A stretch of DNA of 40,698 nt from Cyanobacteria bacterium M_surface_7_m2_037 (GTDB lineage: Bacteria > Cyanobacteriota > Cyanobacteriia > PCC-6307 > Cyanobiaceae). The translations under genes and the position numbers were made by a program. The stretch covers positions 1-40,698 of the forward strand of contig VGPP01000002.1 in NCBI GenBank assembly GCA_016882585.1. The letters run 5' to 3'. Positions 29,861 through 38,589 of this stretch are shown piece after piece (the stretch's first letter is position 1; each line of letters starts with the position of its first letter). The notes below the pieces were generated by a model. It did not search any database. It was given only the letters and a program-made list of their open reading frames with translations, and was not told the DNA's origin.

Positions 29861-30412
29861 TTAAACAACCGCCTGGATCGAGCGGATCAGGAGGTGTAGA
29901 TCACCGGGCCTGAAGCCCGGGTTGCGGCCGCCCATGTCGCCGAACTTGGAGTGGAGGATCTGCAAACGCGTCACACCCGCTGGATCGAAGCGCACCGGCA
30001 ACCCCACCGGTGTGGCGCGAACACTCGGAGTGAGGCGATTGAAGGGAATCACCACCGTGGAGGTGCCACCTGGCCGCGTGGAAAATTCCGCCACCCAACG
30101 CAAACCGCCAGGAATCAGCTCCGTTAGCCCAGCCACGCCATCGCGGCAGGCCACGGCGAGCTTGTAGCGGCGACCATCGCCATCGAGCTCCAACTCCAGG
30201 GCGCCATAGGCGGAGAGATCCAGCGGCGGATCAAACACCGGCGAGCGGCAGCTCACGAAACCGCCACCCTCTGGCTCTACAAACGCCTCAAGCACCAGAC
30301 CGGCACTGGTGGCCTGCACACCACCGCGGCTGCGCCCTCCCATGATCGTGTCATTGAGGGCTTGCCAGCCGGCGAAACCATCGCCGCTGGCGATGGGCAG
30401 AGGAGCGAGCAT
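29861..30412 (-). CDS. CIA30-family protein
   Basis: 183 residues with the complex I intermediate-associated protein 30 fold: FAGWQALNDTIMGGRSRGGV, GGGFVSCRSPVFDPPLDLSAY, WVAEFSTRPGGTSTVVIPFNRLTP, VTRLQILHSKFGDMGGRNPGFRPG. It is a beta-sandwich that resembles carbohydrate-binding modules. In cyanobacteria the role is not fixed; assembly of NDH or other photosynthetic complexes is often suggested. It shares one base with the end of pgl. Confidence 0.85.
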   Translation of the reverse strand: MLAPLPIASGDGFAGWQALNDTIMGGRSRGGVQATSAGLVLEAFVEPEGGGFVSCRSPVFDPPLDLSAYGALELELDGDGRRYKLAVACRDGVAGLTELIPGGLRWVAEFSTRPGGTSTVVIPFNRLTPSVRATPVGLPVRFDPAGVTRLQILHSKFGDMGGRNPGFRPGDLHLLIRSIQAVV

Positions 30413-31140
30413 CAGAGTCCTTGCGCTGCCTCAGTGTCGGCCAACACCAGAACAGGGGCCTGGGGTTGCACGAGCTTGGCGGGGGTGCGCTCGGCTGGCT
30501 CCGCTGGATCCAGCAGCCGCTGCAAGGCCTGACGCTTGCCTGCACCACTCACCAAGAAGATCACCTGCCGCGCCGCGCTGAGCACGGGAGCCGTGAGGCT
30601 GATGCGCTCCAGGCCTTTGCCGGCCCCGATCGTCACCAGACGGGTGCGCTCCTGGGTGGCCGCTGTTCCGGGGAACAGCGAGGCCGTGTGGCCGTCATCG
30701 CCCAGGCCAAGCAGCATCACGTCAAACCGCGGTGGATCGCCGGGGCAGAGCTCGCGCACGTAGGCCTCAAACGCATCCACAGAGGCGGATGGCGAGTCGA
30801 GTTCGGTGGGCACTGGATGGAAGCGGGCCGCCGCACCTGGCCCGCCCTCCGCCAGCAAGGTGTCGCGCAGCATGCGCGCATTGCTGGCTGGATCGGTGGG
30901 CGGCACCCAGCGCTCATCGCCGAGCACCACATCCACGCGGTTCCAGGGGAGATGTTCCTGGTTGAGCACGCGATAGGCCGCCGCCGGCGTGGTGCCGCCG
31001 GAGAGGGCGATATGGGCGCGATCGCGCTGATCGAGGGCCAGATCGAGCAGCGCAGCGATCTGCTCAGCGCACTGACGCGCGAGCTGGGTGGCATCGCTGG
31101 CCACCTCCAGTTTGTAAGTGGTGGGAGAGGGGGTCATCAA
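30412..31140 (-). CDS. pgl: 6-phosphogluconolactonase
   Basis: 242 residues. Family motifs are IALSGGTTPAAAYRVL, VVLGDERWVPPTDPASNARMLRDTLL and LLGLGDDGHTASLFPGT. It hydrolyses 6-phosphogluconolactone in the oxidative pentose phosphate pathway. It follows gnd with a 9-bp gap, so two consecutive enzymes of this pathway are coexpressed. A second ATG one codon in is equally possible. Confidence 0.95.
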   Translation of the reverse strand: MMTPSPTTYKLEVASDATQLARQCAEQIAALLDLALDQRDRAHIALSGGTTPAAAYRVLNQEHLPWNRVDVVLGDERWVPPTDPASNARMLRDTLLAEGGPGAAARFHPVPTELDSPSASVDAFEAYVRELCPGDPPRFDVMLLGLGDDGHTASLFPGTAATQERTRLVTIGAGKGLERISLTAPVLSAARQVIFLVSGAGKRQALQRLLDPAEPAERTPAKLVQPQAPVLVLADTEAAQGL

Positions 31141-31149
31141 AGCGCCCCC

Positions 31150-32565
31150 TCACATCCACTCGGTGTGGAAGGTGCCAGGTTGATCCACACGCTCGTAGGT
31201 GTGGGAGCCGAAGCAGTCGCGCATGGCTTGCACCAGGTTCTGGGGCAGGCGGCCGGTGAAGTAGCTGTCGATGTAATCGAGGGAGCTGCTCAGGCACGGC
31301 ACGGGGATGCCAGCGGCGGCGGCACCGGCCACCACGTGGCGCAGACCGCCGATGCGGCGTTTGATCTGATCGGCGAACCAGGGATCCACCATCAGGTTGG
31401 GCAGATCAGCCTTGGCGGTGTAAGCGTTCTGGATGCGCTGCAGCAGGCGCGCGCGAATAATGCAGCCACCCTTCCAGATCTGGCCGATGGCCGACATGTC
31501 GAGGTTGTAGTTGTGCAGCTTGGACGCCTCCTGAAGCAGTGCCATGCCCTGGGCATAGCTGGCGATGCAAGCGAGCACGCAGCCATCCATCAGGGGAGCC
31601 ATCGCATCGGCGGGGCTGCCCAGATCCATGGCCCGTGATGCGGGCGGCGGCAGGATCGATTCAGCAGCCATCCGCTCGGCGCGCATCGAGCTGAGCACGC
31701 GGGCGTTGAGAGCGGCGTAGATGGTGGGCACGGGCACGCCCATCTGCAGAGCGCTCTCCACGGTCCACAGGCCGGTGCCCTTCTGGCCGGCGGCATCCAC
31801 GATCTTCTCCACCAGATCAGCGCCGTCGGCGGGATCTTTGGTGCGCAGGCAGATTTCGGTGATCTCCACCAGGAACGACGACAACTCCTCGGAGGCGTTC
31901 CACTGCTTGAGCACCTCGGCCATGGCATCGCCGTTCATGCCGGCGCTGCGCTTCATCAGGTCGTAGGCCTCAGCCAGGATCTGCTCGATGCCGTATTCGA
32001 TGCCGTTATGCACGGTCTTCACGAAGTGGCCGGCACCACCAGGACCGATGTAGGTGACGCAGGGGCCGTCGTCCACCTGGGCGGCCATCTTGCGCACCAG
32101 GCTCTCGATGGCGTCGTAGGCGGCCTTGGTGCCCCCGGGCATCATGCTCGGGCCCTCCAGGGCACCCTTGGCACCGCCGGAAACGCCCATGCCGATGTAG
32201 CCGAAGCTCTTGCTTTCCAGCTCAGCAACGCGGCGCTCGGTGTCGGTGTAGAGCGAGTTACCGCCGTCGATCAGCAGATCGCCTTCCTCGAGCAGCGGCG
32301 AGATCTGCTGAATCATGGCGTCGATCGGATCGCCCGCCTTGATCATCATCAGGATGCGGCGCGGGCGCTCCAGCTTGCCCACGAAATCCTCCAGGGAGCT
32401 GGCGCCGATGATCTGCTTACCGGCACCCCGGCCTTTGAGAAACTCCTCGGTCTTGGCGTAGGTGCGGTTGTACACGACGCTGGAGAAACCGTTGCGCTCG
32501 GCATTGAGCACCAGGTTTTCTCCCATCACACCAAGGCCGATCAGGCCGAAATGGGCCTTGTCCAT
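31150..32565 (-). CDS. gnd: 6-phosphogluconate dehydrogenase (decarboxylating)
   Basis: 471 residues, full length. NADP-binding GLIGLGVMGENLVLN, LLIDGGNSLYTDTERRV, catalytic Lys in GAGHFVKTVHNGIEY, and a C-terminal tail ending FHTEWM. It oxidises 6-phosphogluconate to ribulose 5-phosphate, supplying NADPH at night. The ATG at 32565 gives the normal N-terminus; an upstream in-frame ATG at 32634 adds 23 residues of non-conserved sequence. Confidence 0.97.
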   Translation of the reverse strand: MDKAHFGLIGLGVMGENLVLNAERNGFSSVVYNRTYAKTEEFLKGRGAGKQIIGASSLEDFVGKLERPRRILMMIKAGDPIDAMIQQISPLLEEGDLLIDGGNSLYTDTERRVAELESKSFGYIGMGVSGGAKGALEGPSMMPGGTKAAYDAIESLVRKMAAQVDDGPCVTYIGPGGAGHFVKTVHNGIEYGIEQILAEAYDLMKRSAGMNGDAMAEVLKQWNASEELSSFLVEITEICLRTKDPADGADLVEKIVDAAGQKGTGLWTVESALQMGVPVPTIYAALNARVLSSMRAERMAAESILPPPASRAMDLGSPADAMAPLMDGCVLACIASYAQGMALLQEASKLHNYNLDMSAIGQIWKGGCIIRARLLQRIQNAYTAKADLPNLMVDPWFADQIKRRIGGLRHVVAGAAAAGIPVPCLSSSLDYIDSYFTGRLPQNLVQAMRDCFGSHTYERVDQPGTFHTEWM

Positions 32566-32653
32566 CACGAGGTTTGAAGTGGTTGTGATCAGTGTGGCGA
32601 GGCTGCACCGATGGCGCAGCCCCTTCGTTGCCAACTGGCAACGTCGACGTGCT

Positions 32654-33949
32654 TCAGATCACGGTGCCGTCGGCGATGGTGGCGTTCTTCACCACCACCA
32701 CGATGCCGTTGCGGATGTAGAAGCCGAGCTCAGGCCGGTCTGCTTCCTCCACGTGGTCCTTGTTCACGATCGTCACGTCGCGACCGATGCGCACGTTCTT
32801 GTCGAGGATGGCGCGCTTCACCGTGGTGCCACCCCCCACGCCCAGCGGTGTGCCGCCACGCTCGCGCAGCACGGCGCGCTCTTCGCTTGATTCAAAGAAG
32901 TCGTTGCCCATCACCAGGGTGTCTTGCAGCACCACCTCGTCTTCCACGCGGGTTCGTACGCCGAGCACGCAGTGATGCACGCTGCAGGCCTTGAGCATCG
33001 AGCCCTCGCCGATGATCGATTGCGTTACCTGGGCATCGAGCATCTTGGTCGGGGGCAGGTAGCGGGGGCGTGTGTAGATCGGGAACTGCTCGTCGTAGAA
33101 GGAGAAGGCCGGGTTGGGCTGATCGGTGAGCGCCAGGTTGGCTTCGTAGAAGGCGCCGATGGTGCCGATGTCTTCCCAGTAGTCGTCGAAGAGGAAGCTC
33201 TGCAGGTGATCGCCGCGCTTGAGCGCCTCGGGGATGATCTCCTTGCCGAAATCGGTGGCGCTGGGGTTCTTGGCCAGCAGATCGAACAGGGTGTCGCGGC
33301 TGAACACATAGATGCCCATCGACGCCAGGTAGGGGCGCTTCAGGGCTTCATCAGCAGGCAGGCCAAGGCGTGAGGTATCCACCCACATCGCTTTGAGCTC
33401 CTCGCCCTTGGGCTTCTCGCGGAACTCCTGGATGCGGCCGTGGTCGTTGGTGTGCATCAGGCCAAAGCCCTCGGCTTGGGCAGCATCCACCGGCAGGGCG
33501 CCGATGCTCACGTCGGCACCGGTGGCGATGTGGTGATCCACAAAGGTGCTGTAGTCCATCCGGTAGAGCTGGTCGCCGGAGAGGATCAGGTAGTGGTCCA
33601 CATCCCACTCCTGAAACAGCCACTGGTATTTGCGCACCGCATCAGCCGTGCCTTCAAACCAGCTGGGGCTCTCCGGGGTTTGCTGCGCCGCCAGGACCTC
33701 CACAAAACCCTGACCGAAGCCGGAGGAGAGGTTGTAGCTCTGGGTGAGGTGCCTGTTCAGCGAGGCACTGTTGAACTGCGTCAACACGTACATCTTGTTG
33801 ATGCCGGAGTTGATGCAATTACTGATCGGAATATCAATCAGGCGATATTTGCCGGCCAGAGGCACCGCGGGCTTGGCGCGCATCTTGGTGAGCGGATAGA
33901 GGCGCGTGCCGGCTCCGCCGCCGAGAATGATCGCCAGAACGCGCTTCAT
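32654..33949 (-). CDS. glgC: Glucose-1-phosphate adenylyltransferase
   Basis: 431 residues. GGGAGTRLYPLTKMRAKPAVPLAGKYRLIDIPISN at the N-terminus, FVEVLAAQQTPESPSWFEGTADAV, the product-binding LILSGDQLYRMDY, and a left-handed beta-helix C-terminus ending NATIADGTVI. It makes ADP-glucose for glycogen and is activated by 3-phosphoglycerate in cyanobacteria. The terminal activator-lysine region is present. It is upstream of gnd on the same strand. Confidence 0.97.
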   Translation of the reverse strand: MKRVLAIILGGGAGTRLYPLTKMRAKPAVPLAGKYRLIDIPISNCINSGINKMYVLTQFNSASLNRHLTQSYNLSSGFGQGFVEVLAAQQTPESPSWFEGTADAVRKYQWLFQEWDVDHYLILSGDQLYRMDYSTFVDHHIATGADVSIGALPVDAAQAEGFGLMHTNDHGRIQEFREKPKGEELKAMWVDTSRLGLPADEALKRPYLASMGIYVFSRDTLFDLLAKNPSATDFGKEIIPEALKRGDHLQSFLFDDYWEDIGTIGAFYEANLALTDQPNPAFSFYDEQFPIYTRPRYLPPTKMLDAQVTQSIIGEGSMLKACSVHHCVLGVRTRVEDEVVLQDTLVMGNDFFESSEERAVLRERGGTPLGVGGGTTVKRAILDKNVRIGRDVTIVNKDHVEEADRPELGFYIRNGIVVVVKNATIADGTVI

Positions 33950-34092
33950 ACCTGATCCCTAGTGCCTTGGGCGCCAAGACGGTAGGCGAAGCAATGCCCT
34001 CACCGAAACCCTTCTGAGCAGATTGGCTGCAAACAGCAAGGGCGCGTCACAACAGACGCCTCAGCAGGTCTCCGGGAGCACAGAAGAATGGC

Positions 34093-35397
34093 TCAATCCT
34101 GGCTGTCGTGCAGCTCAAACAGGTCCTGGAGCACCTGCATCGCCTGATGGCGCTGTTGGCGGGGTTGGGGTGCCCGCAGATTGGTCACGGGGGTGTGCAG
34201 GATCTTGTTGATGATCCCTTTGGTGAGGGCCTCCACCACCTTGCGCTCCCGCGCCGAGAAGTCGGGACCCATGCGGCTGAGCGCCTTCTGCAGCTCCTGT
34301 TCGCGAATCGCCTCCAGTTGGGTGCGCAGGCGATTGGCCACCGGCACGGCCTCAAGGCCATCCCACCAATCGAGAAAATCGCGCCCTTCCTGGCGCAGCA
34401 TCCCCTCGGCTTCCGCCGCGATTTCCCGGCGAGCCTCCTGGTTGCGGGCCACCACCTCCTGCAGATCATCCACGTCGTAGGAGTCGACGCCGCTCAGATC
34501 GCCAACACCGGCAGCGATGTTGCGGGGCACGCCGATGTCCACCAGCATCAGCGACGAGCGGCGGTTGAGCTTCTCCAGCCGCTCCACGGTGATGATCGGC
34601 TCATCGGCGCCGGTGCTGGTGAACACCAGCGAACAGGTGCTCAAGCAGTGATTGAGATCCGTGAGGGGACGGCACTGCACAGGCAGCCCAGGGAAATCGG
34701 CAGCCATCTGCTCCGCCCGCTCCACCGTGCGGTTGAGCAGCACCACACCGCGGGCGCCTTTGGCCTGCAGGTGCTGCAACAGCAAGCGGGCCATGCGCCC
34801 GGCGCCCACAACGGCGATCTGCTCTTGATCCAGCGGCACCAGATCGTCGACGCCGCGGGCCTGCCCCACCTTCAGCTGGGCAAGCTCCACGGCCGCGGAG
34901 CTGATCGAAACGGCGCCCGTACCCAGATTGGTTTCACTGCGCACCCGTTTGCCGGTGCTCACCGCCTGGTTGAGCAGCCGGTTGAGGATGGGGCCGATGG
35001 AGCGGTACTCCTGGCCCAGGCGCACCATCTTCTTCACCTGGGAAAGGATCTGACCCTCGCCCAGCACCAGGGAGTCAAGTCCGGCGGCCACCCGCATCAG
35101 GTGGGCGACGGCCTCCTCGTGGTGGTAGGTGAACAGATGGGGGGTGAGTTCTTCGAGCTGCAGCCCGGAATGGGCGCTGAGGAAGTGGCCAACCGCTCCC
35201 ACGCCATGCTCCGGATGGCGCAGCAGCGTGTAGATCTCGAGCCGGTTGCAGGTGCTCAGGATCGAGGCCTCCAGCACCTCATCGCTGGCACGCAGCCGCT
35301 GCAGAGATTCCTCGATCGCCTGCTCGGCAATGCTGAGCCGTTCCCGGATCTCCACCGGGGCCGTGCGGTGACTGAGGCCGACGACGGCGATGTGCAT
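34093..35397 (-). CDS. hemA: Glutamyl-tRNA reductase
   Basis: 434 residues. The catalytic Cys is in STCNRLEIY (about residue 50), followed by SLVLGEGQILSQVKKM, the NADPH-binding VVGAGRMARLLLQHL and a C-terminal helical dimerisation domain. It makes glutamate-1-semialdehyde, the first committed precursor of chlorophyll, haem and bilins. It is separated from glgC by 143 bp without other genes. Confidence 0.97.
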   Translation of the reverse strand: MHIAVVGLSHRTAPVEIRERLSIAEQAIEESLQRLRASDEVLEASILSTCNRLEIYTLLRHPEHGVGAVGHFLSAHSGLQLEELTPHLFTYHHEEAVAHLMRVAAGLDSLVLGEGQILSQVKKMVRLGQEYRSIGPILNRLLNQAVSTGKRVRSETNLGTGAVSISSAAVELAQLKVGQARGVDDLVPLDQEQIAVVGAGRMARLLLQHLQAKGARGVVLLNRTVERAEQMAADFPGLPVQCRPLTDLNHCLSTCSLVFTSTGADEPIITVERLEKLNRRSSLMLVDIGVPRNIAAGVGDLSGVDSYDVDDLQEVVARNQEARREIAAEAEGMLRQEGRDFLDWWDGLEAVPVANRLRTQLEAIREQELQKALSRMGPDFSARERKVVEALTKGIINKILHTPVTNLRAPQPRQQRHQAMQVLQDLFELHDSQD

Positions 35398-35498
35398 GGA
35401 GCGGAAACGAAACGTGCGAGGAGGGGCGAAGCCGTAAGGCCGAACGAAGGCGGGGTGCCCTGATGGTGTTCAGAGCATCCCGTCCCGTGTCGCTGAGA

Positions 35499-36503
35499 TC
35501 AGCGCAGAGCGATGCTCTGAGCGCCGTCCTTGATGTGCACGGTTGTGGTGAAGCGTGCGGTGTTGTCGAGGGTGCTGATCACCAGGGAGCTGGTGCGGGT
35601 GCAGTCCTTCTCGAACTTCACGCCATCGAACAGCAGACCATCGGTGATGCCGGTGGCGGCGAACACCACGTTCTCGCCGCAGGCCAGCTCGTCGGCTTCG
35701 TAGATGCGGTCGGGATCGCTGATGCCCATCTCAGCCAGGCGGGCCAGGTTGCCTTCCTTGGTGAGGCCTTCCCACTCGGAGGTCTGCGCCACGGCCGGGT
35801 CGTACACCAGCTGACCCTGGAAGTGACCACCCAGAGCGCGCAGAGCGGCGGCGGAGATCACACCCTCGGGGGCAGCGCCGATGCCCATCAGGCAGTGGGT
35901 GCCGGTGCCGGCGAAACCACAGGCGATGGCGGCCTGCACGTCGCCATCGGAGATGGGCTGCACGCGGGCGCCGGTGGCGCGGATCTCCTTGATCAGATCC
36001 TTGTGGCGGGCGCGGTCCATCACCACGATCACCAGCTCATCCTTGGGGATGCCCAGGCACTGGCTGAGGATCTCGATGTTCTCGGTGGCCGACTTGCGGA
36101 TGTCCACCTTGCCCTTGGCGGCCGGGGGAGCGGCCAGCTTCTTCATGTAGAAGTCGGGCGCGTTGAACAGACCACCGCGATCTGAGGCGGCCAGCACGGC
36201 CATCGAACCGCGCTGGCTGTTGGCGCAGAGGTTGGTGCCTTCGCAGGGGTCCACAGCGAAATCCACGCCGGGGCCGGTGCCGCTGCCCACTTCCTCACCG
36301 ATGTAGAGCATCGGCGCTTCATCGCGCTCGCCCTCGCCGATCACGATGCGGCCCTGCATCTGGATCTTGTACATGCGCTCGCGCATGGCTTCCACGGCGG
36401 CAGCATCAGCCTCGTTCTTGAGGCCCATGCCGGTGAGCTTGGCGGAAGCGATGCCGGCCTGCTCAACAACCTCGAGAATTTCTTGAATCAGGGTGCGATC
36501 CAC
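35499..36503 (-). CDS. glpX: Class II fructose-1,6-/sedoheptulose-1,7-bisphosphatase
   Basis: 334 residues. GEGERDEAPMLYIGEEVGSG and DPCEGTNLCANSQRGSMAVLA carry the metal and phosphate site of the GlpX family, with MDRARHKDLIKEIRATGARV later. In cyanobacteria this dual FBPase/SBPase runs the regenerative phase of the Calvin cycle. Together with hemA, glgC, gnd and rpe it forms a carbon and pigment cluster. Confidence 0.96.
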   Translation of the reverse strand: MDRTLIQEILEVVEQAGIASAKLTGMGLKNEADAAAVEAMRERMYKIQMQGRIVIGEGERDEAPMLYIGEEVGSGTGPGVDFAVDPCEGTNLCANSQRGSMAVLAASDRGGLFNAPDFYMKKLAAPPAAKGKVDIRKSATENIEILSQCLGIPKDELVIVVMDRARHKDLIKEIRATGARVQPISDGDVQAAIACGFAGTGTHCLMGIGAAPEGVISAAALRALGGHFQGQLVYDPAVAQTSEWEGLTKEGNLARLAEMGISDPDRIYEADELACGENVVFAATGITDGLLFDGVKFEKDCTRTSSLVISTLDNTARFTTTVHIKDGAQSIALR

Positions 36504-36735
36504 AGGCGGTGCAGCGAAGGGAAGGGGAGGTCAACGCCAGGAGGTGCTTGGGATCGTGACCGCCGGAACCGCGTGAACAGCCGGTTCGGCCAGCAACACC
36601 AAGGCCTTTCAGGCTTGAAGCGCCGCTCACTGTATCAGTGCTTCCCGAGGGAATTCGCGCACCAGCAGGCGCCCTTCAAAGGCCGTTGGAAGGTGCATTC
36701 CTACAATCACCCCTCTCCCTGCCAGCAGCGCTGCC
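36504..36735. promoter_or_regulatory. Divergent intergenic region glpX/rpe with rpe promoter
   Basis: The 232 bp separate divergent glpX and rpe. A good -10, TACAAT (36712-36717), lies 18 bases before the rpe ATG. A TTGGAA 20 bp further upstream (36686-36691) is a weak -35 candidate. No other gene is visible here. Confidence 0.5.
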
Positions 36736-37419
36736 ATGAGCACCAAACCCCTGGTGATCTCGCCGTCGATCCTTTCGGCCGATTTCTCCCGCCTCGGCGA
36801 TGACGTGCGCGCTGTGGATCAGGCCGGTGCCGACTGGATTCACGTGGATGTGATGGATGGCCGCTTCGTGCCCAACATCACCATCGGTCCCCTGATCGTG
36901 GAAGCTCTGCGTCCTGTCACCCAGAAGCCCCTCGACGTTCACCTGATGATCGTGGAGCCGGAGAAATACGTGGCGGATTTCGCCAAGGCCGGCGCCGACA
37001 TCATTTCTGTGCAAGTGGAAGCCTGCACCCACCTGCACCGCAACCTCGCCCAGATCAAGGATCTCGGCAAGATGGCCGGCGCTGTGCTCAACCCCGGCAC
37101 CCCGATCGACACCCTCGAGTACTGCCTCGAGCTGTGCGACCTGGTGCTGGTGATGAGCGTGAACCCTGGCTTCGGCGGCCAGAGCTTCATCGAGAACCAG
37201 GTGCAGAAGATCCGCGACCTGCGCCGCATGTGCGATGAGCGCGGCCTCGATCCCTGGATCGAAGTGGATGGCGGCATCAAGGCCGAAAACGCCTGGAAGG
37301 TGATCGAAGCCGGCGCCAACGCCATCGTGAGTGGCTCGGGTGTGTTCAACCAGCCCAGCTACGCCGATGCCATCACCGGCATCCGCAACAGCAAGCGGCC
37401 TGTGGCTGTGGCGGCCTGA
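36736..37419 (+). CDS. rpe: Ribulose-phosphate 3-epimerase
   Basis: 227 residues, TIM barrel. SPSILSADFSRLGDDV, IHVDVMDGRFVPNITIGP (metal His and Asp), DVHLMIVEPEKYV, MSVNPGFGGQSFI, IEVDGGIKAENAWKVIEAGANAIVSGSGVF. It interconverts ribulose 5-phosphate and xylulose 5-phosphate in the Calvin and pentose phosphate cycles. A bidirectional terminator follows. Confidence 0.97.
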   Translation: MSTKPLVISPSILSADFSRLGDDVRAVDQAGADWIHVDVMDGRFVPNITIGPLIVEALRPVTQKPLDVHLMIVEPEKYVADFAKAGADIISVQVEACTHLHRNLAQIKDLGKMAGAVLNPGTPIDTLEYCLELCDLVLVMSVNPGFGGQSFIENQVQKIRDLRRMCDERGLDPWIEVDGGIKAENAWKVIEAGANAIVSGSGVFNQPSYADAITGIRNSKRPVAVAA

Positions 37420-37481
37420 TCGCCGCAAGAGCTGACGCCTTTTTCAACCACCAAGGCCTGCTCCCCGCAGGCCGGTACAAC

Positions 37482-37524
37482 AAAACCGCCAGTCCGTACA
37501 ACTTGTACAGATTGGCGGTTTTTT
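37482..37524. terminator. Bidirectional terminator between rpe and ccsA
   Basis: AAAACCGCCA (37482-37491) and TGGCGGTTTT (37513-37522) form a perfect outer stem. Inside it GTACAA (37496-37501) and TTGTAC (37503-37508) are also complementary. A/T runs on both sides make it effective in both directions. A second hairpin without a T-run, GGCCTGC with GCAGGCC, lies just upstream (37455-37473). Confidence 0.9.
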
Positions 37525-37615
37525 CGTTGGCGCGGATGGTTCTCGTCTGCAGCGCGTTGCGGTGGCGCCCGCCGCTGAATCGCCGCTGAGCCACCGCAAA
37601 GCCTGTGGGCGCTGA

Positions 37616-38536
37616 TTAAGCGCTCAGGAACCAGCCGTAGCTGTGCAAGCCAATGCCCAGCAGGTTCACGCCGATGTAGCAAACGCAAATCACCACCAGA
37701 CCCGCCACCGCCACCATCGCCGGGCGCCGGCCCTGCCAGCCGCGGCTCAAACGGGTGTGCAGATAGGCGGCGTACACCAGCCAGCAGATGAGCGCCCAGG
37801 TTTCCTTGGGGTCCCAGCTCCACCAGCTGCCCCAGGCTTCATTGGCCCACACCGCACCGCTCACGATGCCGATCGAGAGCAGTAGGAAGCCCACCGTGAT
37901 CGTGCGATAGCTGAGGCTGTCGAGCTGTTCACTCAGCGAGAGGGTGGCGCTGCTGAGCTGCAGGCCCGCGGGTGCACCACCTTCGGTGGCCAGGCTGGCT
38001 TGGCGGAAGGCGCCGCTGCCGATGGAACTGCTGCGTAGCTCGAGCTGTTGACCGCGATCGGTGAACAGCACCGCCAGAGAGAGCAGCGAACCCACCAACA
38101 GGGCCGCATAGCTCACCATGATCACGCTCACGTGCATCACGAGCCAGCTGGAGCGCAGAGCCGGCACAAGCGGAGCAGCCTGCTGCAGCTGATCGGGCAG
38201 GGCGAAGCTGGCAAAGGCCACACAACCGAGCCCCATCGGGGTGGCTGCGGCCGCCACGATCGGCGAGGGATAGCTGCGCTCCACCAGCAACTGGGTGAGC
38301 GTGCAGGCCCAGGCCAGGAAGCAGAGCGATTCGTAGAGGTTGCTGATCGGGAAATGGCCCGACTGCCACCAGCGCAACACGAGCTGAGCGGTGAGGGCCA
38401 GGTTGGCCGCCGCCACCATCAAACGCACAGCCTGGCTGCCCTGGCCGCCGCCGCTCACACTCCAGAAGGCCAGGGGAAGTGCCAGCAACAACAAGGCGAA
38501 GGCACCGAGGCCAAGGGCCAGAACCGGATCGGTCAC
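37616..38536 (-). CDS. ccsA: Cytochrome c biogenesis protein CcsA (ResC/CcsB family)
   Basis: 306 residues from GTG 38536, with about eight membrane segments. The haem-handling WWD motif WGSWWSWDPKETWAL is near residue 240, and conserved His are in SWLVMHVSVIMVSY and IGLHSYGWFLS. CcsA presents haem to apocytochromes on the lumenal side in the System II pathway. The start is uncertain; the frame is open upstream through the end of the LptF/G-like gene, but GTG 38536 falls just before the first membrane segment. It is the last gene of the minus-strand block beginning at the right edge. Confidence 0.9.
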   Translation of the reverse strand: MTDPVLALGLGAFALLLLALPLAFWSVSGGGQGSQAVRLMVAAANLALTAQLVLRWWQSGHFPISNLYESLCFLAWACTLTQLLVERSYPSPIVAAAATPMGLGCVAFASFALPDQLQQAAPLVPALRSSWLVMHVSVIMVSYAALLVGSLLSLAVLFTDRGQQLELRSSSIGSGAFRQASLATEGGAPAGLQLSSATLSLSEQLDSLSYRTITVGFLLLSIGIVSGAVWANEAWGSWWSWDPKETWALICWLVYAAYLHTRLSRGWQGRRPAMVAVAGLVVICVCYIGVNLLGIGLHSYGWFLSA

Positions 38537-38589
38537 GAAAAGGGAGAACAGTTCGAGGAATGGCGCCCAGTCTGCCGTGAAGGGCGGGC

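Noticed and set aside
34108..35463. 451-codon plus-strand frame opposite hemA
   Set aside because: hemA on the other strand is unmistakable; the antisense translation is His/Leu/Gln-rich noise.
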